From Jatrophihabitans sp. (GTDB lineage: Bacteria > Actinomycetota > Actinomycetes > Mycobacteriales > Jatrophihabitantaceae), in the NCBI GenBank assembly GCA_025966255.1, contig JAOPVG010000109.1, positions 1-10,525 of the forward strand: 10,525 bases of DNA. The letters are read 5' to 3'. The notes below the pieces were generated by a model. It was not told the DNA's origin. It was given only the letters and a program-made list of their open reading frames with translations, and did no database searches. Below are positions 5,329 through 10,525 of the stretch, piece after piece. Position numbers and translations under genes: made by a program. The first letter of the stretch is position 1; the number at the start of each line of letters is the position of its first letter.

Positions 5329-6465
5329 GTGAAGCTCAACCGTGCCGGCGTAGCCGCCGGTGTGCTGGTCGCCGCTGCGGCGCTGGCCGCCTGTAGCAGC
5401 AGCAAGCCGTCGTCCAACGGGACGACCAGTGCCGGCAACTCGAGCAGCACCAGCTCGAGCAGCACAGTCGCAGCCGGGGCGCCAACCTGCTCCACCGGCA
5501 CGCTCAACGGTGGCGGCTCGACGGCACAGACCAACGCGATGACCGCGTGGGTCAACGCGTACACGAAGGCTTGCACAGGCGCCAAGATCAACTACAACCC
5601 CACGGGTTCGGGCGCCGGCGTCAGTAGCTTCACCGCCGGCCAGGTGGCCTTCGCCGGGTCCGACTCGGCGCTGTCGCCGACCAAGGGCGAGGTCGCGGCC
5701 GCGCAGAAGCGTTGCGCCAGCGCGCCCCTTGACCTGCCGATGGTCGTGGGTCCGATCGCGCTGGCCTACAAGCTGAACGGCGTCCAAAAGCTTGTCCTCA
5801 CGCCCGTCCTCATTGCCGAAATCTTCACCGGCAAGATCACCAAGTGGAACGACCCGGCCATCGCGGCGAAGAACTCCGGGGTGACGCTGCCGAGCTCGAA
5901 GATCAATGTGGTCTACCGCTCGGACGCATCGGGCACCACGCAGAACTTCGAGAACTTCCTGTCCGCCACCGCTCCGGCTGACTTCACTGCCACCCCGGCG
6001 AAGGACAACGCGTCGAAGGTGTTCGCCGGCGTGGGCAAGGCGAAGTCGCAGGGTGTGGCCGCCGCCGTCGCCGCGACCGAGGGCTCGATCGGCTACGCCG
6101 AGTACTCGTTCGCAGTCAACGGCAGTCTGTCCACCGTCTCGATCGACAGCGGTTCCGGCCCGGTCGATGTGAACAAGGCCAGTGCCAGCGCCGCCGCCGC
6201 AGATGCCAAGGTCGTCGGCACCGGCGATGACCTGAGCCTGAAGATCAACTACAAGACGACGGCCCAAGGCGCCTACCCGCTGATCCTCGTCACGTACGAG
6301 ATCGTCTGCACGAAGTACAGCTCCGCGGCCACCGGGACGTTCGTCAAGAACTTCTTCAACTACACGGCCGACGCGGGCCAGGCCTCGCTCGCCGGGCTCG
6401 GTTACGCACCACTGCCGACCGCCCTTCAGACCAAGGTGAAGGCGTCCATCGCCAAGGTCAGCTGA
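5329..6465 (+). CDS. pstS: Phosphate-binding lipoprotein PstS
   Basis: PstS is the high-affinity receptor that captures phosphate outside the membrane and delivers it to the PstCA channel. The product has 378 residues. An N-terminal lipoprotein signal ends in LAAC with Cys22 as the lipidation site. It is followed by a Ser/Thr-rich flexible linker (about 23-50) typical of Gram-positive lipoproteins. Phosphate-site segments are present: NPTGSGAG (90-97), FTAGQVAFAGSDSAL (through residue 115, with Ser-Asp) and YRSDASGTTQNF (196-207, Arg197, Asp199, Ser-Gly-Thr). The GTG start was chosen over the far-upstream ATG 5224 because GAAGGAGA (5314-5321) lies 7 nt before it and the signal peptide begins there; the longer reading would translate the PHO box. 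It is the first gene of pstSCAB. A strong stem-loop follows the stop, which could raise PstS output relative to the channel subunits. Confidence 0.97.
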   Translation: MKLNRAGVAAGVLVAAAALAACSSSKPSSNGTTSAGNSSSTSSSSTVAAGAPTCSTGTLNGGGSTAQTNAMTAWVNAYTKACTGAKINYNPTGSGAGVSSFTAGQVAFAGSDSALSPTKGEVAAAQKRCASAPLDLPMVVGPIALAYKLNGVQKLVLTPVLIAEIFTGKITKWNDPAIAAKNSGVTLPSSKINVVYRSDASGTTQNFENFLSATAPADFTATPAKDNASKVFAGVGKAKSQGVAAAVAATEGSIGYAEYSFAVNGSLSTVSIDSGSGPVDVNKASASAAAADAKVVGTGDDLSLKINYKTTAQGAYPLILVTYEIVCTKYSSAATGTFVKNFFNYTADAGQASLAGLGYAPLPTALQTKVKASIAKVS

Positions 6466-6484
6466 CGCTGTAACAATGCTCGAA

Positions 6485-6528
6485 GTGACCCCGCCGGCTG
6501 CCGCCCTTTGGTGGCCGGCGGGGTTCAC
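6485..6528 (+). terminator. Strong stem-loop between pstS and pstC (partial terminator or mRNA-stability element)
   Basis: CCCCGCCGGC (6489-6498) pairs perfectly with GCCGGCGGGG (6514-6523). GTGA and TCAC can extend the stem across one bulged T. The loop is 15 nt, and an alternative inner pairing (6500-6505 with 6510-6515) exists. No T-run follows, so it is not a classical terminator. In pst operons a 3' stem-loop after the receptor gene commonly keeps receptor transcript in excess over channel transcripts; that role here is inferred. The downstream arm contains GGTTCACCCGA (6522-6532), which looks like one PHO-box repeat. Confidence 0.6.
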
Positions 6529-6572
6529 CCGATACCGGCAGGTGACCGCGCCTCATGCCAGAACGAGAGACC

Positions 6573-7706
6573 ATGACCGATCGGGCCAAGAAGCGGGCGG
6601 CCGGATCGTCCCTCCCGCCACCACGGGTCGGCGACGAATCCGTCGAGGCGAGCCCGGATCTGGACCCGACCTCCCCGGACGTACTGGGCGACGGTGTCCG
6701 CGCTCACGACGTCACCGTCGTCGGGTCGAGTCAGCCGCTCGCGATCGGGCTCGACGGCGCCCGGCCGGTGTCGGGTGCCGGATCGGCCGCAGCGGGCGGC
6801 AAGTCCCGGATCGGCGACAAGGTCTTCCTCGGTCTGAGCGCGGGCGCGTCGGGCTTCGTCATTGTGCTCGTCGTCCTCATCGGCGTGTTCCTGCTGATCA
6901 AGTCGGTGCCCTCCATCGTCGACGACAAGGTCAACTTTCTGACCTCGACGGAATGGAGCCCGACGCCGGGGAACCTGCGCTTCGGCATCGCTCCTCTGCT
7001 CTGGGTGACCGTGATCATTTCGCTCATCGCGCTGATCGTGGCCGTGCCCATCGCCATCGGCATCGCCCTGTTCATCACCCAGTACGCGCCGCGGCGGATC
7101 GCCAAACCGGTGGCGTACACCATCGACCTGCTCGCTGCGATCCCGTCGATCGTCTTCGGCATCTGGGGCGCGACGGTGCTCTCCCCCAAGCTCGAGCCCG
7201 TACAGAGCTTCCTGTCCCACATCCCGCTGCCACTCTTCGACAACAAGCACGCCAACGGGACGATCTTCGACGGCTCCGTGGTGCTCGCGGTGATGATCCT
7301 TCCGATCATCACAGCCATCAGTCGGGACGTCTTCGAGCGCACGCCGCGGGCCAACATCGAAGCCGCCCTGGCGCTCGGTGCCACGAAGTGGGAAATGATC
7401 CGGATTGCCGTGCTGCCCCACGGCCGCCCCGGCGTGATAAGCGGTTCGATGCTCGGCCTGGGCCGAGCCCTCGGTGAGACGATCGCCGTCTATCTGATCC
7501 TGTCCACTGTCGGCGGTCCGTTCTCGTTCTCGATCTTCACCGGCGGTGAGACGTTCGCGTCCAAGATCGCCAACGGGTCGGCCGAGTTCAACAACCCGGC
7601 ATCGACTGGCGCGTACATCGCGGCCGGGCTGGTGCTGTTCGTGCTGACTTTCCTGGTCAACTCGGCGGCCCGAGCCATCGTCAACCGGCGCAAGGAGTTC
7701 TCATGA
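6573..7706 (+). CDS. pstC: Phosphate ABC transporter permease PstC
   Basis: PstC is one of the two channel subunits of the Pst importer. The product has 377 residues, longer than the usual 300-340. The excess is a hydrophilic, Pro/Asp-rich N-terminus of about 80 residues before the first membrane helix (about 84-108, with GFVIVLVVLIGVFLLIK). Further helices include LWVTVIISLIALIVAVPIAI and GSVVLAVMILPIITAI. The EAA loop that docks on PstB reads NIEAALALGATKWEMIRIAV, followed by PHGRPGVISGSMLGLGRALGET. PstC-type LAAIPSIVFGIWG is present. ATG 6573 was chosen over the in-frame ATG 6555, six codons upstream, because GAGAG lies just before it; the evidence is modest. The stop overlaps the pstA start (ATGA at 7703-7706), so the two are translationally coupled. 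Confidence 0.95.
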   Translation: MTDRAKKRAAGSSLPPPRVGDESVEASPDLDPTSPDVLGDGVRAHDVTVVGSSQPLAIGLDGARPVSGAGSAAAGGKSRIGDKVFLGLSAGASGFVIVLVVLIGVFLLIKSVPSIVDDKVNFLTSTEWSPTPGNLRFGIAPLLWVTVIISLIALIVAVPIAIGIALFITQYAPRRIAKPVAYTIDLLAAIPSIVFGIWGATVLSPKLEPVQSFLSHIPLPLFDNKHANGTIFDGSVVLAVMILPIITAISRDVFERTPRANIEAALALGATKWEMIRIAVLPHGRPGVISGSMLGLGRALGETIAVYLILSTVGGPFSFSIFTGGETFASKIANGSAEFNNPASTGAYIAAGLVLFVLTFLVNSAARAIVNRRKEFS

Positions 7707-8668
7707 CGGCCGCGACGGCACCGCCCAGGAGCGAACTCACCTTCGCCAAGGCGCGCGGTTCGCGCAAGATCAAGAACAACATCGCCACCAGCCTCGTGAG
7801 CCTGGCGTTCGCGATCGCGCTCATCCCGCTCATCTGGCTGCTGTGGACGGTGATCAGCAAGGGCTACCACGTCATCTTCTCGTCGGGGTGGTGGACCTCC
7901 GACCAGGCCGGGATCGACCCGCGCGTGAAGGGCGGCGGGGCGTTGGCGGCGATCATCGGCACCGCGGAGCAGGTCGCGCTGTGCACCGTGATCTCCGTGC
8001 CCGTCGGATTGCTGGTCGGTGTCTTCCTCGTCGAATACGGGCGCGGACTGTTCGCTCGGGTGACCACGTTCATGGTCGACATCCTGACCGGTATCCCGTC
8101 GATCGTGGCCGCGCTGTTCATCTACGCACTGTTTGTCACCACCCTCGGCGGCATCGGCGCCGGCTGGCTCGTCTCACTCGCGTTGGTGATCCTGATGATC
8201 CCGGTCATCGTCCGCACCACCGAGGAGATGCTGCGTCTGGTGCCGAATGAGTTGCGCGAGGCGTCGTACGCGCTCGGCATTCCGAAGTGGAAGACCATCG
8301 TTCGGGTCGTCATCCCGACGGCGTTCAGCGGGCTCATCACCGGCATCGTGCTCGGTGTTGCGCGAGTGGCCGGCGAAACGGCGCCACTGCTGATCCTCGT
8401 CGGCTACTCCGCTACGACGAACATGAACCTGTTCAGCAATCCCCAGAGCACGCTGCCGGGTTTCATCAACCAGGAGTTCATCAACATCAACACGTCGTCG
8501 GGCACGGCGGCCTACCACCTCGACGCCAACGGAAACCGCGTCGCCGGCGCCGTCGCGAACTATGCGCCGGATCGGCTCTGGGGCGCGGCCCTGACGCTGA
8601 TCATCATCGTCATGGCCCTGAACCTCATCGCGCGGCTGATCGGCCGACGCAACAAAGTCGCGTCCTGA
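7703..8668 (+). CDS. pstA: Phosphate ABC transporter permease PstA
   Basis: PstA is the second channel subunit of the Pst importer. The product has 321 residues with about six membrane helices. The first (about 26-50) includes [20 protein letters not shown], and a later pair flanks [20 protein letters not shown], the family's conserved stretch. The EAA docking loop reads [20 protein letters not shown] (about 185-204), followed by [26 protein letters not shown] longer extracytoplasmic loop, Asn-rich and hydrophilic (about residues 235-290, including [20 protein letters not shown]), precedes the last helix. The start ATG overlaps the pstC stop by 4 nt, with AAGGAG at 7692-7697 as ribosome site inside pstC. 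pstB starts 22 nt after the stop. Confidence 0.96.
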   Translation: MTAATAPPRSELTFAKARGSRKIKNNIATSLVSLAFAIALIPLIWLLWTVISKGYHVIFSSGWWTSDQAGIDPRVKGGGALAAIIGTAEQVALCTVISVPVGLLVGVFLVEYGRGLFARVTTFMVDILTGIPSIVAALFIYALFVTTLGGIGAGWLVSLALVILMIPVIVRTTEEMLRLVPNELREASYALGIPKWKTIVRVVIPTAFSGLITGIVLGVARVAGETAPLLILVGYSATTNMNLFSNPQSTLPGFINQEFININTSSGTAAYHLDANGNRVAGAVANYAPDRLWGAALTLIIIVMALNLIARLIGRRNKVAS

Positions 8669-8690
8669 ACACCTAACGGGAGAACGTCCG

Positions 8691-9470
8691 ATGGCCAAGC
8701 GCATCGAAACCAAAGACCTGAACATCTACTATGGCAAGTTCCTCGCCGTCAGCGAGGTGTCGCTCACAGTCGCGCCTCGCAGCATCACCGCGTTCATCGG
8801 CCCGTCCGGCTGCGGCAAGTCGACCGTGCTGCGCACGCTCAACCGGATGCACGAGGTCATTGCCGGCGCGCGAGTCGAAGGCCGGGTCCTGCTGGATGGC
8901 GACGACATCTACGCCAACGGCATCGACCCGGTCAACGTGCGGCGCACGATCGGGATGGTGTTCCAGCGGCCGAACCCGTTCCCGACGATGTCGATCTACG
9001 ACAACGTCGTCGCCGGACTGAAGCTCAACAGCCGGCGGCTCAAGCGCTCCGAGACCGACGCCGTCGTGGAGAAGTCCCTGCGCGGCGCCAACCTCTGGGA
9101 GGAGGTGCGCGACCGTCTCGACAAGCCTGGCGCCGGCCTGTCGGGTGGGCAACAGCAGCGGCTGTGCATCGCCCGCGCGATCGCGGTCGAGCCGCAAGTG
9201 TTGCTCATGGACGAGCCGTGCTCGGCGCTCGACCCGATCTCCACGCTCGCGATCGAGGACCTCATCCAGACGCTGAAAGAGACGTACACGATCGTGATCG
9301 TCACCCACAACATGCAGCAGGCGGCGCGCGTGTCCGACCGCACCGCGTTCTTCAACCTCGCCGCCGTGGGCAAGCCTGGGCAGCTCGTCGAAATGGACGA
9401 CACCGAGAAGATCTTCGCCAACCCGTCGGACCGCCGTACCGAGGACTACATCAGCGGGCGCTTCGGCTGA
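8691..9470 (+). CDS. pstB: Phosphate ABC transporter ATP-binding protein PstB
   Basis: PstB is the cytoplasmic ATPase that powers phosphate import through PstCA. The product has 259 residues, normal for the family. All ABC motifs are intact: Walker [10 protein letters not shown] (37-45), Q-loop VFQRPNPFP with Gln92, signature LSGGQQQR (150-157), Walker B VLLMDEP (170-176) with Glu175, D-loop SALDP and H-loop His206 in [28 protein letters not shown] and [15 protein letters not shown] are PstB-specific rather than generic ABC features. GGGAGA at 8678-8683 is the ribosome site, 7 nt before the ATG. It is the last pst gene visible; phoU does not follow. In M. tuberculosis the equivalent place after mshD is held by the PstB homologue PhoT. 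Confidence 0.97.
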   Translation: MAKRIETKDLNIYYGKFLAVSEVSLTVAPRSITAFIGPSGCGKSTVLRTLNRMHEVIAGARVEGRVLLDGDDIYANGIDPVNVRRTIGMVFQRPNPFPTMSIYDNVVAGLKLNSRRLKRSETDAVVEKSLRGANLWEEVRDRLDKPGAGLSGGQQQRLCIARAIAVEPQVLLMDEPCSALDPISTLAIEDLIQTLKETYTIVIVTHNMQQAARVSDRTAFFNLAAVGKPGQLVEMDDTEKIFANPSDRRTEDYISGRFG

Positions 9471-9512
9471 GCCGGTCCACGCCGGCCGCGGCGACGCCGA
9501 CGAAAGTTCCAA

Positions 9513-9541
9513 TTGAATACACCGAAGCGCCACCGTAGACT
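9513..9541 (+). promoter_or_regulatory. Promoter of the GMC oxidoreductase gene
   Basis: TTGAAT (9513-9518) and TAGACT (9536-9541) are separated by exactly 17 bp, a good match to a vegetative -35/-10 pair. Transcription would begin near 9547-9549. The stretch is A/T-richer than its surroundings. It lies between the pstB stop (9470) and the GTG at 9595, giving a leader of about 47 nt that holds the palindrome and the ribosome site. Confidence 0.6.
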
Positions 9542-9546
9542 TCCCA

Positions 9547-9567
9547 CTATTGAGTGTTAGTCAATAG
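9547..9567. promoter_or_regulatory. Perfect palindrome at the predicted transcription start, candidate repressor operator
   Basis: CTATTGA (9547-9553) and TCAATAG (9561-9567) are perfect inverted repeats around a 7-bp spacer, GTGTTAG. The element begins 5 bp after the -10 box, so a bound protein would block initiation. Size and symmetry suit a TetR- or GntR-type dimer. It does not fit the KstR pattern TnnAACnnGTTnnA expected for mycobacterial cholesterol genes. No regulator gene for it is visible in the window. Confidence 0.55.
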
Positions 9568-9594
9568 CACGGCGACCACGCGAGGGGCTCCCCA

Positions 9595-10525
9595 GTGTCC
9601 GACTACGACGTCCTGGTCATCGGCTCCGGATTCGGCGGCAGCGTCACTGCGTTGCGCCTCACGGAGAAGGGGTACCGCGTCGGCGTGCTCGAGGCCGGCC
9701 AGCGGTTCACCAACGACACCCTGCCGAAGAACTCGTGGCAGGTGCGCAACTTCGTGTGGGCGCCCAAGCTCGGGCTCAAGGGGATCCAACGCATCCATGT
9801 GCTCAAGGACTGCCTGATCCTCGCCGGTGCCGGCGTGGGCGGCGGGTCGCTGAACTACGCGAACACGCTCTATGAGCCCCTCCAGCCGTTCTACGACGAT
9901 CCGCAATGGGCGCACATCACCGACTGGCGCGATGAGCTCGCGCCGCACTACGCGCAGGCCAAGAAGATGCTCGGCGTCGTCACCAACCCGACCACCACAC
10001 CGAGCGACCTGGAGATGCAGCGCCTCGCCGCGCAGTTCGGCAAGTCCGACACCTTCCACGCCACGCCGGTCGGCGTCTTCTTCGGCCGCGACGGCGAGCA
10101 GGAGCCCGGCCGGACCGTCCCCGACCCGTACTTCGGTGGCGCCGGTCCGGAGCGCACCGGATGTATCCAGTGCGGCGAGTGCATGACCGGCTGCCGGCAC
10201 GGCGCCAAGAACACGCTCATGACGAACTACCTCTACCTCGCCGAGAAGAACGGTGCGCAGATCCACCCGCTGACGACGGTGGCCGACGTCCGTCCCCGCG
10301 CGGAGGGCGGTTACGAGGTCGCGACCGTCCGCACCGGAAAATGGTTCGGCGGCACCGACCGCATCTTTACCGCCGACCAGGTGGTCTTCTCCGCCGGCAC
10401 GTACAACACGCAGAAGCTGCTGCACCGGCTGCGGGAGACGAGCCTGCCGCACATCTCCGCGCGGCTGGGTTACCTCACCCGCACCAACTCCGAGGCCCTG
10501 CTGGGCGTACGGGTGGCCAAGCCGA
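9595..10525 (+). CDS. GMC-family FAD oxidoreductase (ChoD-like), 3' end beyond window
   Basis: About 310 residues of a protein usually near 570 are visible. The N-terminus is a Rossmann FAD fold, VLVIGSGFGGSVTALRL with GSGFGG at 10-15, then VGVLEAGQRF with Glu33 for the ribose. The GMC signature stretch LAGAGVGGGSLNYANTL follows at about 76-92. VPDPYFGGAGP precedes the cysteine cluster TGCIQCGECMTGCRHGAKNT: Cys190, Cys193, Cys196 and Cys200, spaced C-x2-C-x2-C-x3-C. Then come FSAGTYNTQKLL and LTRTNSEALLG. The closest remembered relative is ChoD (Rv3409c), annotated as cholesterol oxidase, though its true substrate is unsettled. The active-site His/Asn region is outside the window, so substrate cannot be judged. 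The GTG at 9595 is supported by GAGGGG at 9582-9587. It has its own promoter and candidate operator and is probably not part of the pst operon. Confidence 0.88.
   Translation, partial: MSDYDVLVIGSGFGGSVTALRLTEKGYRVGVLEAGQRFTNDTLPKNSWQVRNFVWAPKLGLKGIQRIHVLKDCLILAGAGVGGGSLNYANTLYEPLQPFYDDPQWAHITDWRDELAPHYAQAKKMLGVVTNPTTTPSDLEMQRLAAQFGKSDTFHATPVGVFFGRDGEQEPGRTVPDPYFGGAGPERTGCIQCGECMTGCRHGAKNTLMTNYLYLAEKNGAQIHPLTTVADVRPRAEGGYEVATVRTGKWFGGTDRIFTADQVVFSAGTYNTQKLLHRLRETSLPHISARLGYLTRTNSEALLGVRVAKP

Noticed and set aside
5394..5470. AGC/TCG-rich repetitive stretch early in pstS, possible microsatellite
   Set aside because: It encodes the Ser/Thr-rich linker after the lipobox, normal for Gram-positive lipoproteins, and stays in frame; it is low complexity rather than a separate repeat element.
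5284..6528. Minus-strand ORF of 414 codons opposite pstS
   Set aside because: Gly/Arg/Asp-rich shadow of an unambiguous PstS gene; it even reads through the pstS-pstC stem-loop.
6476..7477. Plus-strand ORF of 333 codons overlapping pstC in another frame
   Set aside because: Arg/Pro/His-rich frame-shifted reading of pstC with no membrane helices or domains.
9471..9486. Hairpin GCCGG-N6-CCGGC after pstB as operon terminator
   Set aside because: Only 5 bp of stem and no T-run follow; too weak in this base composition to call.
8673..9533. Minus-strand ORF of 286 codons opposite pstB
   Set aside because: PstB has every ABC motif; the antisense product has none and lacks a credible start context.
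9541..9570. KstR-type cholesterol operon operator before the ChoD-like gene
   Set aside because: The palindrome lacks the AAC-N2-GTT core of the KstR motif.
9547..10452. Minus-strand ORF of 301 codons opposite the GMC gene
   Set aside because: The plus-strand reading has FAD-binding and GMC motifs plus promoter and ribosome site; the antisense one shows nothing recognisable.

Overview
The window looks like chromosomal DNA from a high-GC actinobacterium. Codon third positions are almost all G or C. It carries a mycothiol synthase (mycothiol is made only by actinobacteria), a GlnR-type regulator, an LmeA-like protein of lipomannan synthesis, and a Cys-rich leader peptide of a type known upstream of actinobacterial sulfur genes. 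The gene order cysA2 - lmeA / glnR - mshD - pst resembles the Rv0815c-Rv0820 region of Mycobacterium tuberculosis and the glnR-mshD-pst neighbourhood of Streptomyces, as I recall them. I cannot name the genus. No mobile element, tRNA, rRNA or CRISPR array was seen.

Layout. Left part, minus strand (1-3397): the N-terminal three quarters of a thiosulfate sulfurtransferase, preceded by a 122-nt leader with competing hairpins and a short Cys-rich leader ORF with a leaderless-type promoter. Further upstream on the same strand is a tight three-gene unit: membrane-anchored alpha/beta hydrolase, polytopic membrane protein of unknown function, and LmeA-like protein. These genes overlap or abut, suggesting co-transcription from a divergent promoter region at about 3398-3484.

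Central and right part, plus strand (3485-9470): glnR and mshD are 10 nt apart and probably form one operon. A 193-nt regulatory gap follows, with a Crp/GlxR-type palindrome (5172-5187) and two abutting 11-bp PHO-box repeats (5236-5257). Next comes a complete high-affinity phosphate ABC transporter, pstS-pstC-pstA-pstB. A strong stem-loop lies between pstS and pstC, and pstC and pstA overlap by ATGA. PstS is the lipoprotein receptor, PstC and PstA form the channel, and PstB is the ATPase. No phoU is present in the window.

Right end (9471-10525): a promoter (TTGAAT-N17-TAGACT) with a perfect 7+7 bp palindrome over the predicted transcription start drives a truncated GMC-family flavoprotein related to mycobacterial ChoD.

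Most of the window is conserved actinobacterial core. The points most worth a second look are the Cys leader/attenuator, the dual-input pstS control region, the MshD whose N-terminal GNAT half lacks its acetyl-CoA motif, the candidate operator of the GMC gene with its ferredoxin-like cysteine cluster, and the uncharacterised hydrolase/membrane-protein/LmeA unit. I found no wholly novel system.
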